A stretch of 64,000 nucleotides of DNA. Source: Congeria kusceri. Its lineage: Eukaryota > Mollusca > Bivalvia > Myida > Dreissenidae. Positions 44,106 through 56,183 of the stretch are shown in pieces (positions within the stretch are counted from its first letter, which is position 1; each line of letters begins with the position of its first letter). Made by a program: the position numbers and the translations under genes. Below the pieces are notes generated by a model. The model had not been told where the DNA came from, made no database searches, and worked only from the letters and a program-made list of their open reading frames with translations. The DNA lies in contig CM051027.1 of assembly GCA_027627225.1 (NCBI GenBank), positions 45,260,618 to 45,324,617 of the forward strand. The letters are read 5' to 3'.

Positions 44106-44711
44106 TTGTTGACTTTTTCACAATCGATTAGAGTTTGCGAGCAACAACTCTATATCTCTAGTACTACAGATATTCAATTGAAACTTCACACATGCCTTCT
44201 GAGGGTCATAATATAAGGTCACTGGCCAAGGCACATAACTGTGACCAGCATTTTTGCTGAATTATGCCCTTTTTTTAGTGATAAAGGCCAATAACTCTGA
44301 CAAAGTGGTTGAATAGTCGAGCGCGCTGTCCTGAGACAGCTCTTGTTTTATTTCTTTATTGACCAAATCCATAGTAATAGAGACAAACTTATATGTTGTT
44401 CAAGAAAAGAAAACACAGTACAGTAGTTAACCAGTAATTTAAAATACTCAGCACAATTCATTTGAAAGTGCCCAAAAGTGCAATGTACAATTACTGGGCA
44501 GATTTTAAAAATGGCCAGGAATGTATGTCAATAATTTATTAGAAAAATCATCCTAAGGTGGACTCCTTTAATTGGAAAAGCTTTTTGAAGGATTGTTGTA
44601 ATGTAATATATATGTAAGTTTAAATTGATATGTTAACATTACATTCTGATGTTATGCGCTTATAAACATCGAGTGTTCTTATTGTAGGACCTGCATGACT
44701 GTGTGTTGAAG

Positions 44712-44811
44712 TGCCCTGTATGACACTTGGCCGCAAGAGGAATATCACCTTGGATCCAGTATTAGTAAGAGGATGATGGACATTCCTCCCGTGTTATTGG
44801 TTAATGAAGAG
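44712..44811 (+). CDS. candidate coding exon of an unrecognised gene, unit 1
   Basis: A frame of 33 codons ends at GAG|GTAAGT. It includes ALYDTWPQEEYHLG, then SKRMMDIPPVLLVNEE. The start is uncertain: an AG at 44710-44711 gives the open frame; the stronger-looking acceptor TTATTGTAG (44687) would bring an in-frame stop. Unit 2 (52751-52850) is identical but for one Ala/Val change, while the flanking bases differ more. The next acceptor (45424) is phase-compatible. Confidence 0.45.
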
Positions 44812-44885
44812 GTAAGTTCACATTTAAAAAAAACGTGGATGACACTTGTTTATTGTTCATTACTAGCAACTTGAGTCACAACAGT

Positions 44886-45028
44886 GTAATGGTATTGGTG
44901 TCCACCTTGCGATGAGGGATCATGAGTTTGATCTCTACTTAGGACTGTCAAAAAGACATTAGTTCTGGTTCTTCCAAGAAAGAGATTTGCGAGTGTCGCA
45001 ATAAGTCTCGAGCGTTCGAGGAATGCAG
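44886..45028 (+). repeat. old tRNA-derived SINE, unit 1
   Basis: GTGTAATGGTATTGGTGTCC (A-box side), ATGAGTTTGATCTC (B box decayed) and TTCTGGTTCTTCCAAGAAA match the complement of 951-1126. It lies in the putative intron between the candidate exons. Confidence 0.7.
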
Positions 45029-45424
45029 ACTAAAATATTTGTAGTTGCTGTTGTAAAAAAAGTAGTAAACTGTTCTATTTTACTTGATTATCTGTGACAA
45101 GTAAATATATACCGGTACATACCGGTAACTTTTTACTTTATCTGTGATTACACTGATCATAACTTATATTATTTATCTTTTTACCTAAAGCATTTAAAGT
45201 ATTAAATAAATGCAAACAGTCTGATAGTCCAGAGCTTGCTTATTTTAGCATGCTTCAACAATTATATGCTACAGCATTTAAAAATAATTGACTTGTGATT
45301 ACTGACACAGTTGTTGCGATTTCTAGAAATACAATGTAGGTCATGTGTTGTATATATTAAAACAAATATAGGATGTAATGAAAATGTTCAGTATTGATTG
45401 TGTACTTTGTTTTGTGTTTTTCAG

Positions 45425-45451
45425 ACCCACGATGATGGATCTTCTTGTTGA
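45425..45451 (+). CDS. candidate last exon, unit 1
   Basis: TTTTTCAG at 45417-45424 is followed by eight codons (THDDGSSC) and TGA. It is in phase 0 with the GAG|GT donor at 44811. The same arrangement is preserved at 53500-53526. Confidence 0.4.
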   Translation, partial: THDDGSSC

Positions 45452-46245
45452 ATAGTTAAACATGCAAGGACACATTATTATCTTTGAAGATTTGTTAGCC
45501 ATCTGTGAACATTGTAAGACATTGAAGAGCATTGTGTTGCAGTTTCTTTAAAGAGACACTATATGTATACATGTGTGTTTACTTTTGCATGCAAAATCAG
45601 CTTGTTGGTGTTGTGAACTCACATGTGTATGAACATGCATATTTAATTACTCTCACTTTATGACAAAACTGGTGAAGTTATTGCCTGGATTTCATTAAAA
45701 AAGTTTATACGTGCCTTCAAGCACATTTAGCCTGTTCTAAACATAATTTTGTTAATTTTATTTTGATTCATTCATTTTAAGAGTCAATTCTGGAATGGTT
45801 CTTATTAGTGGATCCGTTTTAAGCTCCATATTTCTCATAATATTCCTAAATTTCTTTTAACATTTAGACTATTCACTTGTCTGATGTGCAAATCATTTTG
45901 AACTAGAGTATTTACACTTGTGTGAAAATGTGATATTGTAATCATATTGTTATTGATATTCTGGTTACAATTGCTTTAATAAATATTAGGATAGTATCAA
46001 CTGTGTTGCTTCACAATATACGCGAACTAATTCATAAATATGATAAGTGTCCAACCACACAAAAAAGCTTCGTGAGAACAAAGTTTCGTATCCTTTTTTA
46101 CATGAAAAAATCTCATTAAAGGTGCATGCTACACAGTCAAGATGCTGAATGTAACAGATTGTTTTCTCTGCAAATTATTTCAGAAAACTGTTTCTTGGTG
46201 TTTGCACATCATATAATTATGAGAACTTGACTAATTGCTCAGTAA
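45452..46245. other. non-coding, possible 3' UTR and intergenic
   Basis: It aligns with 53527-54315 with point changes and small indels. I see no ORF. AATAAA at about 45979 could be a polyadenylation signal. Confidence 0.4.
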
Positions 46246-47395
46246 ACAAGAGCTGTTTGTAAAACAGGCATGCCTCTTTTGGTCCAAACAGCCTCTGTTG
46301 AAAATTGCAAGGATGAAAGTAAAATGAAACAATTATTTTTTCAACTTTTGGTCAGTTTGATTAAATGACAAAACAATCAATAGGGATCTACTTGTAGTCA
46401 TAACCCACCTGTCTACTAAATTGTACAAACCCATGCCAAAAGGTTCCATGGACAATGTATTACAACTATTGGTCAATTTGACATTTGACCCAAGGACTCC
46501 ATTATTAACAGCGATCCTTTACCTGTCATGACCAACCTAACTACCAAGTTTGACGAGCCTAGGCCCAAGGGCTGCAAAGTTTATTGCCTGGACAAGCTTT
46601 TATTGAACTTAGAATTATTGGGCGTTTTATTAGTCACAGGGCTTTCATTAACTTTTGAAAACTAAGTTTGAACTTCCTGGCCTCTAATGTTCGAAGTTTT
46701 GATCATACTATTTGGAAGTTTTGACAGTATTGCGCTACAGAAGTCCTGAGCATTTCAGAAATGTGTATATTATGAGCGTTTCAGAAATGTGTATATTCAG
46801 TATAAAATTCAAGGTTTTTTAAGGCCAGTTCTTTTTCATCAAGTGCTTATATGCCAATTTATTCAGTGCAAGAGGTAAACATTTAGAAATATTTCATAAT
46901 TTTTATTCTAACTTGTTCATCCTTACATGATGGAACTTCATTGGCTGCAATTTTGGAAGTTCTGCAACTTCCATGGCTGCAATTTTGGAAGTTCTGTGAC
47001 AAAAACCGGGAGTAAATTACTCCCAAACTTCCCTTAATGTAAGCCCTGTAGTCAGTTTGACATTGACCTTTCACCCAAGGATCCAAAGCTTTAAGAACCT
47101 AGACCAAAGGATTATGAAGTCATTGCCTGGACAAGCTTTAACAATTATTGGGCATTCTTTGTTAATCTTTTGGTCAGTTTGACCCACAGACTGAGACTCC
47201 AAAATAAATAGGGATCCTCGACTAATCAAAACCAACCTAGCAACCAAGTTTCAAGAACCCTGGCCTAAGTGATTTGTAGTTATCGCTCAGACAAGGTTTT
47301 GTCTACTGACATACAGACGGACACACGTACCGACATTTGCAAAATAATATACCCCTGCTTTTCAAAGGGGAGCATATTAATAATAACAACATCTT
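46245..47395 (+). repeat. interspersed repeat ending ACAGACGGACACACG, unit 1
   Basis: It starts near AACAAGAGCTGTTTGTAAAAC and ends near AAGGGGAGCATA. Internal words ACCAAGTTTGA, AAGAACCCTGGCC and TTGCCTGGACAAGC recur. I associate such elements with bivalve genomes. Inside, TGGCTGCAATTTTGGAAGTTC is tandemly doubled (about 46942 and 46974). The minus frame 47086-46883 is spurious. Confidence 0.6.
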
Positions 47396-48173
47396 AATAG
47401 ATATGTTTATTGACAAAAGACAACTGTCAAAATAATTTTCATTTACTTAAACGTGTGTGCAGAGTATTAACAAGTAATAATTGTGCCAGGGCCCATATCG
47501 CTAAAGCTCCTTAGTTTAAAGGTGAGTTATATTCCTAAAACCTGCATTAAGATCAACACGTTTATGTCTGTTTCATTAAACTTTGCTATGAAATTTATTT
47601 TTGTAAAGAACTAGGAAATTATTTTGGAAAGTACCAATTTAATATTTGAAAATACTGATTTTGAAACATACTTTTTAAATTTGACTAATTTCAGTTAAAA
47701 TTGTTCTTAGGATCTGTATTGAAATGGATACCGAACGGTGGAAGAAAAAATTCATACATTAACAAACTTAAAGTTCTTTGTTTGTTTCCAGTTTCTAACA
47801 AACTGTGCAGGTTAATAGATTTTGGCCAAGTAATCCATAAGCATTCGAACCAAATTGATTATAAACGTAAATATTGAACAACTGTTCTATTTTTTGGAAA
47901 AAAAAGGCATAAATGCCCTTCACAAAATGTATATTCCCAAAGTCAATAAGCATAAACTAAATTTTTTATCAACATGAATATCTAGTAGCTAGTGTCACAA
48001 TTGTATATGCCAGGGGTAACTAGGTGAAGTTGATTTTAAAGAGACTTGTTCACAGATGTTTGCATATTTTGAAGTAGGCCATTAAATGTCTTAACTTCAC
48101 AGATTTAAGCATCGGAACTAAATAGCTCAAGTATAATAACAAGAAAAGGATTTTTTTTAAAGAAAAGAGAAAA

Positions 48174-48246
48174 GGTCCCACCGGGGTTTGAACCCGGGAC
48201 CTCCGGATTAAAAGTCTGTCGCCGTAACCACTTGGCCAGTCGAATT
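48174..48246 (-). repeat. tRNA-like sequence (SINE head or tRNA pseudogene), unit 1
   Basis: Minus strand: A box TGGCCAAGTGG, a CTTTTAA anticodon-like loop, a perfect 5 bp T stem CCGGG/CCCGG and B box GGTTCAAACCC. The acceptor strands (ATTCGAC and TGGGACC) do not pair, so it is not a working tRNA. Paralogue at 56184-56257. Confidence 0.7.
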
Positions 48247-48249
48247 TCT

Positions 48250-49250
48250 ATATTTATCCCTAAATTATTTACTTGATGTAAGTGACCCACGTGTTGTCAA
48301 CAATTTTAACGAAAACAACACAAACACTCCAAATTATTCATCGTTTAGCATTACAAACGCTTTATAATTTTATCAATTTCAACTGATGATTATTCATAAA
48401 CAAAACGCTATTTACAGTATATTGTTATGTCGAAAGTGTTATTTTGCTCCCTTATATACACTGTTCTTTTATTTTTGGAATCTGTAAGAAAAAGTTGAAA
48501 TCTGTGAACAGGTTCCTTTAACAACTTAGTTTAGAACTACATAGAACAATATATCTTGCTTTTTCTTAAATTAACATTTGTTGTAAATGTAATGTGTCTT
48601 AAATCGAAATTCAATAAAAAAACAATCAAATTAAAAACAAATAAAAACAACAACAACACTATTCTCATTGATATACATGGTATAGTCGATATAGTCGAGA
48701 TATATACATAAGTTGAAGTGCACACATTTCATTAATATAACAGTAAAAATGTAATACATACACAACTGTATATATTTGGTCAAAAACAATATGGAAGGTA
48801 ATAAATACATTTAACAACAAACTACAAGTTGGTACATTACTAATATAACGGTGAAATTGGTTGCATATGAAACAAAAGTAACAAAAACCGTCAGAAGAAA
48901 TTAAGTAAATTCTATTTAATAGAACTCGTATAAGAAATAGATTGGATTACAACTACAAAAAGTATATATCGCACATATAATGCACTAAATTACTACAATT
49001 CATTCTAAAATATTCTCTCGTATTACATGTGCACATCTATACATAAATGTCTTGCGTAGTATGTCTTCTTCATAAACTCTAATAAATTCATCATATGAAG
49101 AACATGCTCTGACAATGGTAGTTCATCATGTGAAAGTAATTTCTTTATTGAACCGTGTTGTAAGTTTATCATTATTACTGCTACACAAGTTATTGACGGC
49201 TGGAAAAAGTGGTTATCGATATTAAGAAGGACCTATACAAGAGGGCTGGG
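48250..49250. other. non-coding stretch of unit 1
   Basis: It aligns with 57945-58925. No ORF, promoter or repeat is recognised beyond AT-rich sequence with CAAAACAACAACAAC words. Confidence 0.5.
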
Positions 49251-49254
49251 ACTA

Positions 49255-49725
49255 ATGGACCTCGGTCGCTCACCTGAGTTTATTAAATAATACTGGATAA
49301 ACCTTGTAAAAATTTAAAAGCATGTTCATACATGTTTAAAGGAAAATGTGAGGACCACTGACAACCATGTTTTTAGTCATACAAACAATTTTTAAGGAAT
49401 TTTGTAGACAGTCGTCCAACAAACTGTTCAGTGAAATAATTTTGAAATACAAAAAGTTTTTCCAGTTTTCAATACAGCCATTTAAGGAAAACTGTTACAG
49501 CCCTGGCCGCCATGTCAAAATAATTTGAAGGAATTTTGTAGAGGGTCATGCATGGAACATTAATTACCTTGAAATTCAGTCAGCACTTACAAAAAATATC
49601 AAGTTAATAGCTTACATGCTTTTGAAGATATGAAGGAAAAATATGAACATGTGGACAGAAGGACGGACAGACAGGGTAAATTACTATAGGGTACCCGCAA
49701 AAACTTGTGGGGCCCTAATTGAAAT
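49255..49725 (+). repeat. interspersed repeat with GACGGACAGACAGGG end, unit 1
   Basis: It runs from GGACCTCGGTCGCTCACC to CTATAGGGTACCCGC and is mirrored at 58940-59440. Words such as AAGGAATTTTGTAGA recur inside. Confidence 0.5.
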
Positions 49726-49829
49726 GTGTTAAATGCTGTAGCGAAGGCAAATCATGTCTTCAATAATGGATCCATTTAGTCGAAGATGTCCGTCTAAGGT
49801 GCATAAGTCATTCAAGTTTGCACAGTACT

Positions 49830-50155
49830 TTTATGAAAAAATGCAGGCCACAGTTATGGGCCTTGGCCAGTAAACTTATATTATTACCATGAAAACACGT
49901 GTGAAGTTTCAGCTGAATATCTGTCTTAGTTACAACGATAATTACTTGCACGCAAATCGTAACCTCAATTTGCTCATGCACACGAACCTTAACCTGACTG
50001 CTAAAATGTTGGTCACAGTTATGGGCCTTGGCCAGTAACCGTATATAATGACCCTGAACGCATGTGGGAAAGTTTAATTGAATATCTGTAGTAGATATGG
50101 AGTTGGTACATGCACACTTAAACCTGAAGTTGTTGAAGTACACAAAGGGGCATAA
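49830..50155 (-). repeat. fragment of the AGCTCGACTATTC MITE, minus
   Basis: GGCCACAGTTATGGGCCTTGG repeats at about 49845 and 50010 with ~165 bp period. Termini are missing. The fuller counterpart is 60636-61372. Confidence 0.75.
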
Positions 50156-50759
50156 TTCTGCTAAATCAGGTTTATTCTATTTGTACAACATTTATCAACT
50201 GAAAGTCTAAGTTATTTAAAAATGTTCATTTTTTTTTTTACTCGACAAAGATGTGCCAGTATTAATAAGGGTTCACACATTAAACTTTCAATTTGTTGTT
50301 TCAGCATTGTTTCTTAGATGAGGCGTTTAAATTATATACATGTACATCTCTGTAAGAATTAAATCACAATACATCAATTTAGATATTGTTATAGTTGTTT
50401 ACTTAAGATAATTTAATACTATAAAAATCAACAGCACATTCCTACAATAGCAATGAGTAAACAACTGTAATCAAAATTATGGTAATATCTCATTTTCAGA
50501 GCATAAAAATCAAACCTGTAGTTTAGCTAGCATGTTTTATGATCTTCTGTTGACCGAGACTGTCAGATTCTTACTAGTGACCAATCCCATCTAAAGGTCT
50601 AGTCGTCGAAATCAGATATGAGTTATTAATCAGGATAGGCAATATTATTTAATATTTATCTGTCATTTTCACAAAACAGCCATAATGTTTATTTGTCATT
50701 GTCACAAAACTATGGAAAGCCGATTGGGACCCCGCTAAATTACATTACAATATATAGTA

Positions 50760-51075
50760 ACTATCGGACTTTCGGAGATATTCATTTTGCGGAACATTCA
50801 CGGCATATATAGTAGCCGTCGGAATTTCGGGAATCAACATTTTCCGACGGGCAGAAAGATACAAATTACATAGTAATTTTCGGGACATTTGTTCCTATGG
50901 GTAGAATTCAAAATCTAAAAAGCGCGGAACTTTTACTTTTTCCGACGGACAGAAAGATACTATTTATATAGCAATTCTCGGACAGTTGTTCCGACGGCTA
51001 GAAAGCGGGATCTAAAAAGCGCGGAACTTTGCAAATCTTCCGACGGAACAATTGAACGTTAAATACTGCACAAAA
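50760..51075. repeat. CCGTCGGAA/TTCCGACGG motif cluster, unit 2
   Basis: CCGTCGGAA (about 50815), TTCCGACGG (about 50840, 50940, 50990, 51040) and AGCGCGGAACTTT words occur. More of the motifs are intact here than in unit 1. Confidence 0.65.
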
Positions 51076-51083
51076 AGTGGAAT

Positions 51084-51690
51084 CTAAAAATGCAATGAGC
51101 TCATATTCTTCACACATGAAAATAAGTGTGCCAATTGTCTGAGAGGTGATGATGATTTTGATAACATCTATAAACAAAATCAATTTGAAATGGTAAATGG
51201 AATGTCTATTCCCATTTTCTAGTATGGTAAAAACTAATGATTCCAAAATAAGTGTTATTTCACATGAATTGGATACTTTGGGCACTAAAATAAAACTAGA
51301 AAACCTGATTTTTCATTCTTTTCAGATGATGTTTCGCCAAGATAGAAGACGCAGTCTCATTCTTCACATTTTCTGTCCATTTTGTGATAAGATCTACAGT
51401 CTGGTATTTTATATGCAATGAGCTCATATTCTTCACACATGAAAATAAGTGTGCCAATTGTCTGAGAGGTGATGATGATTTTGATAACATCTATAAACAA
51501 AATCAATTTGAAATGGTAAATGGAACGTCTATTTCCATTTTCTAGTATGGTAACTAATGATTCCAAAATAAGTGTTATTTCACATGAATTGGATACTTTG
51601 GGCACTAAAATAAAACTAGAAAACCTGATTTTTCATTCTTTTCAGATGATGTTTCGCCAAGATAGAAGACGCTCACAGCAATATTTACAA
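51084..51690 (+). repeat. internal tandem duplication of the possible exon, ~320 bp period
   Basis: TGCAATGAGCTCATATTCTTC occurs near 51092 and 51413, and the 3' half CAGATGATGTTTCGCCAAGA near 51323 and 51643. Unit 1 has a single copy, so the duplication is specific to unit 2. Confidence 0.85.
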
Positions 51691-51698
51691 AAACGATG
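51646..51698 (+). pseudogene. possible exon, unit 2
   Basis: TTTTCAG then 53 bases (MMFRQDRRRSQQYLQKR) then GTATGTTT. It stays open where unit 1 has a stop. Phase is compatible with the exon at 52751. No family is recognised. Confidence 0.3.
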
Positions 51699-51768
51699 GT
51701 ATGTTTACTAGGTTAAGGAATGATTGTAATCATTTTATACTTGGTTGTTGGGAAAGTGAAATCTTTTT

Positions 51769-52395
51769 AGCTCGACTATTCACCGAATAGTTCGAGCTAT
51801 ACTACTCACCCATTCGTCGGCGTCGCCGCAATGCTCTGGTTAAAGTTTGCGTGCAACAAGTGCATATCTCTCTAACTACTACAGATATTAAATTGAAACT
51901 TCACACATGTCTTCGGGGTCATTATTTTAGGTCACTGACCAAGGCCCATAACTCTGACCTGCAATTTAGCAGAATTATGCCCCCTTTTTACTTAGAAATT
52001 TCAGATTAGAGTTTGCGAGCAACAACTCTATATCTCTATAACTACTACAGATATTCAATTGAAACTTCACACATGTCTTCTGAGGGTCATTATAGAAGGT
52101 CACTGACCAAGGCCCATAACTCTGGCTTGCAATTTAGCAGAATTATGCCCCTTTTTGTACTTGGAAATTTCAGGTAAAAGTTTACATGCAACAACTTCAT
52201 ATGTCTGTATCTGCTACAGATATTCAATTAAAACTGCTCACATGTTTTCAAGGTCATAATATAAGGTCACTGGCCGAGGCACATAACTGTGACCAGCATT
52301 TTAGCAGAATTATGCCCTTTTTGTAGTGATAAAGGCCAATAACTCTGACAAAGCGGTTGAATAGTCGAGCGCACTGTCCTCAAACATCTCTTGTT
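51769..52395 (+). repeat. uninterrupted AGCTCGACTATTC MITE
   Basis: It has both tips (hairpin AGCTCGACTATTC...; GAATAGTCGAGCGCACTGTC) and three to four internal units of ~150 bases. It is the empty-site reference for the Penelope-like insertion in unit 1. Confidence 0.85.
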
Positions 52396-52750
52396 TTATT
52401 TCTGTAATGACCAAAACCATAGTTAAAGAGACAAACGTGTATGTTGCTCAAGAAAACACAGTAAAGTAGTTAACCAGTAATTAAAATACCGTGCGCAATT
52501 CATTTTGAAAGTGCCCAAACGTGCAATGTACAAGTATTGGGCAGATTTAAAATATGGCCAGGAATGTATGTCAATAATTTATTAGAAAAATCATCCTAAG
52601 GTGGACTCCTTTAATTGGAAAGGCTTTTTGGAAGATTGTTGTAATGTAATTTATATGTAAGTTTAAATTGATATGTTAACATTACATGACGATATGCACT
52701 TATAAATATCGAGTGTTCTTATTGTAGGACTGCATGACTGTGTGTTGAAG

Positions 52751-52850
52751 TGTCCTGTATGACACTTGGCCGCAAGAGGAATATCACCTTGGATCCAGTA
52801 TTAGTAAGAGGATGATGGACATTCCTCCCGTGTTATTGGTTAATGAAGAG
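52751..52850 (+). CDS. candidate coding exon, unit 2
   Basis: Same 33 codons as 44712-44811 with one Ala/Val replacement and the same GAG|GTAAGT donor. Upstream, one base of unit 1 is missing near 52734, outside the proposed frame. Confidence 0.45.
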
Positions 52851-52918
52851 GTAAGTTCACATTTTTAAACAACGGATGACACTTGTTTATTGTTCAATAC
52901 TAGCAACTTGAGTCACAA

Positions 52919-53060
52919 CAGTGTAATGGTATTGGTGTCCACCTGGCGATGAGGGATCATGAGTTTGATCTCTACTTAGGACTGTCAAAAAGACATTAGT
53001 TCTGGTTCTTCCAAGAAAAAGGTTTGCAAGTGTCGCAATAAGTCTCGAGCGTTCGAGGAA
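52919..53060 (+). repeat. old tRNA-derived SINE, unit 2
   Basis: Paralogue of 44886-45028. Confidence 0.7.
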
Positions 53061-53499
53061 TGCAGACTGAAATACATAGGACTAACCTAAATACTAGTCA
53101 CTTCAATACAATGTTTGTAGTTGCTGTTGTAAAAAAATTACTAAACAGTTCTATTTTACTTGATTATCTGTGACAAGTAAATATATACTGGTACATTCCG
53201 GTAACTTTTTACTTTATCTGTGATTACACTGATCATAACTTATAGCATTTATCTTTTTACCTAAAGCATTTAAAGTATTAAATAAATGAAAACAGTCTGA
53301 TTTTCCAAAGCTTGCTTATTTTAGCATGCTTCAACAATTATATGCTACAGCATTTAAAAATAATTGACTTGCGATTACTGACACAGTTGTTGCGATTTCT
53401 AGAAATAAAATGTAGCTCATGTGTTGTATATATTAAAAAAAATAACTGATGTAATGAAAATGTTCAGTACTGATTGTGTACTTTTTTTGTGTTTTTCAG

Positions 53500-53526
53500 A
53501 CCCACGATGATGGATCTTCTTGTTGA
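53500..53526 (+). CDS. candidate last exon, unit 2
   Basis: TTTTTCAG then THDDGSSC and TGA, identical to 45425-45451. Confidence 0.4.
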   Translation, partial: THDDGSSC

Positions 53527-54315
53527 ATGGTTAAACATGCAAGGACACATTATTATCTTTGAAGATTTGTTAGCCATCTGTGAACATTGTTAGACATTGA
53601 AGAGCATGGTGTTGCAATTTCTTTAAAGAGACACTATATGTATACATGTGTGTTTTACTTTTGCACGCAAAATGAGATTGTTGGTGTTGTGAACTCACAC
53701 GTGTATGAACATGCATATTCAATTACTCTCACTTTATGACAAAACTGATGAAGTTTTTGCCTGGATTTTATTAAAAAAGTTTATGTGTGCCTTCAAGCAC
53801 ATTTAGCCTGTGCTAAGCATAATTTTGTTAATTTTATTTTGATTCATTCATTTTAAGAGTCAATTCTGCATTGTTTCTTATTAGTGGATCCGTTTTAAGC
53901 TCCATATTTCTCATAATATTCCTAAATTTCTTTTAGCATTTAGACTATTCACTTGTCTGATGTGCAAATAATTTTGAACTAGAGTATTTACACTTGTGTG
54001 AAAATGTGATATTATAATCATATTGTTATTGACATTCTGGTTAAAATTGCTTTAATAAATATTAGGATAGTATCGATTGTGTTGCTTCACAATATACGCG
54101 AACTAATTCCTAAATATGATAAGTGTCCAACCACACATAAAAGCTTCGTGAGAACAAAGTTTCGTATCCTTTTTTACATGAAAAAAATCTCATTAAAGGT
54201 GCATGCTACACAGTTAAGATGCTGAATGTAACATAATTGTTTTCTCTGCAAATTATTTCAGAATACTGTTTCTTGGTGTTTGCACATCATATAATTATGA
54301 GAACTTAACTAATTG
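53527..54315. other. non-coding stretch of unit 2
   Basis: Aligns with 45452-46245; nothing recognised. Confidence 0.5.
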
Positions 54316-55400
54316 CTCAGTAAACAAGAGCTGTTTGTAAAACAGGCATGCCTCTTTGGGTCCAAAACAGCCTCTGTTGAAAATTGCAAGGATGAAAGTA
54401 AAATGAAATTTTTTTTTTCAACTTTTGGTCAGTTAGACCAAATGACAAAACAATAAATAGGGATCTACTTGTAGTCATAACCCACTTATCTACTAAATTT
54501 TACAAACCCATGCCAAAGGGTTCCATGGACAATGTTTTACAACTATTGGTCAATTTGACATTTGACCCAAGGACTCGATTATTAACAGCGATCCTTTACT
54601 AGCCATGACCAACCTAACTACCAAGTTTGACGAGCCTAGGCCCAAGGGCTGCAAAGTTATTGCCTGGACAAGCTTTTATTGAACTTAGAATTATTGGGCG
54701 TTTTCTTCAATCATATTTTATAGTCACAGGGCTTTCATTAACTTTTGAAAACTAAGTTTGAACTTCTTGGCCTCTAATTTTGGAAGTTTTGCTCATAATA
54801 TTTGGAAGTTTTGACAGTATTGCGCTACAGAAGTCCTGAGCATTTCAGAAATGTGTATATCAAGTATAAATTCAAGGTTTATTAAGGCCAGTTCTTTTTC
54901 ATCAAGTGCTGAAGAGGTATACATTTATAAAAATTTCTTAATTTTTCTTCTAACTTGATCAGCCTTACACGATGAACTTCCTTGGCTGCAATTTTGGAAG
55001 TTCTGCAACTTCCATGGCTGCAGTTTTGGAAGTTCTGTGACAAAAACTGGGAGTAAATTACTCCCAAACTTCCCTTAATGGAAGCCTTGTAGTTAGTTTG
55101 ACACTGAACTTTCACCCGAGGATCCAAAGCTTTAAGGACCTAGACCAAAGGGTTGTGAAGTTATTGCCTGATTATTGGGCATTCTTTGTTAATCTATTGG
55201 TCAGTTTGACCCACAGACTCCAAAATAAATAGGGATCCTCTTATCATAACAAACCTAGCAACCACGTTTGAAGAACCCTGGCCTAAGTGTTTTGTGGTTA
55301 TCGCTCAGACAAGGTTTTGTCTACTGACATACAGACGGACACACGGACCGACATTTGCAAAATAATATACCCCTGCTTTTCGAAGGGGAGCATAATTAAT
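54315..55400 (+). repeat. interspersed repeat ending ACAGACGGACACACG, unit 2
   Basis: Paralogue of 46245-47395. The doubled TGGCTGCAATTTTGGAAGTTC word is also present (about 54983 and 55014). Confidence 0.6.
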
Positions 55401-56183
55401 AATAACAACATCTTAATAGATATGTTTATGTTTATTGAGAAAATACAACTGTCATAAGAATGTTCATTTACTTAAAAGTGTGTGCAAAGTATTAATAAGT
55501 AATAATTGTGCCAGGCCCCATATCGCTAAAGCTCCTTAGTTTAAAGTTGAGTTATATTCATAAAACCTGCAATAAAATCCATAAGTTTATGTCAGTTTTA
55601 TAAAACTTTGCTATGAAATTTATTTTTGTAAGGAACTAGGAAATTATATAGGAAAGTACCAATTTCAAATTGAAAATACTGATTTTGAAAGAAACATTTT
55701 AAATTTGACTAATTTCAGTTAAAATTGTTCTTAGGGTCTGTATTGAAATGGATACCGAACGGTGGAAGAAACAATTAATACATTTACAAACTATAAGTTC
55801 TTTGTTTCCAATATCTAACAAACCGTGCAGGTTAATATATTTTGGCAAAGTAATCCATAAGCATTTTAACCAAATTGATTATAAACGTATATATATTGAA
55901 CAACTGTTCTTTTTTTTGGAAAAAAAATGGCATAAATGCCCTTCACAAAATGTCTATAAGCATAAACTTAGTTTTTTATCAACATGAATATCTAGCATCT
56001 AGTTTCACAATTTTATATGCCCGGGGTAGCTAGGTAATGTTGATTTTAAAGAGACTTGTTCACAGATGTTTGCATATTTTGAAGTAGGCCATTAAATGTC
56101 TTAACTTCACAGATTTAAGCATCGGACCTAAATAGCTCAAGTATAATAACAAGAAAATAAGTTTTTTTTAAGTAAAAGAGAAA

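Larger units (their letters stand above)
41084..44124 (+). mobile_element. Penelope-like retroelement (RT + GIY-YIG), ~3.0 kb, decayed
   Basis: It lies inside the MITE: flanks CTTA (41084) and GATTAGAG (44125) correspond to adjacent positions in unit 2 near 51987-52010. The order is an N-terminal open region, RT, Cys/His linker, GIY-YIG endonuclease, and a 3' region with a hammerhead-like core at 44063-44085. Penelope-like elements use an RT related to telomerase and a GIY-YIG nuclease. At least two nonsense codons and three frameshifts make it non-autonomous now. Since unit 2 lacks it, it inserted after the duplication. Confidence 0.85.
40946..44347 (+). repeat. MITE with hairpin terminus and internal ~150 bp repeats, split by a Penelope-like element
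   Basis: The left tip AGCTCGACTATTC-ACC-GAATAGTTCGAGCT is itself a hairpin. The right tip is GAATAGTCGAGCGCGCTGTC. Internal units carry CTACTACAGATATT, TTGAAACTTCACACATG, GGTCACTG and CCATAACTGTGACC. Unit 2 holds the uninterrupted counterpart (51769-52395); inverted copies lie at 60636-61372 and partly at 49830-50155. Confidence 0.85.
39690..50563 (+). repeat. tandem segmental duplication, unit 1 (10.9 kb)
   Basis: It starts at TATGGAAAGCCGATTGGGAC and ends at the CTGTTGACCGAGACTGT region. It aligns colinearly with 50711-61928. Differences: a Penelope-like element inserted at 41084-44124, and no copy of the 56278-57940 element. The two units are separated by only ~147 bases, so the arrangement is direct tandem. 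Confidence 0.85.

Noticed and set aside
48174..48246. Functional tRNA gene
   Set aside because: The acceptor stem does not pair although the T arm is perfect; better explained as SINE head or tRNA pseudogene. The same applies to 951-1126 and 56184-56257.
48105..48290. Minus ORF containing a VPGSNPG-like peptide
   Set aside because: It is a conceptual translation of the tRNA-like repeat at 48174-48246; such peptides are a known artefact of tRNA sequences.
55748..55987. 79-codon ORF on + in unit 2
   Set aside because: The paralogous stretch in unit 1 (from 47729) starts with the same ATG but hits a stop after about a dozen codons, and no domain is visible.
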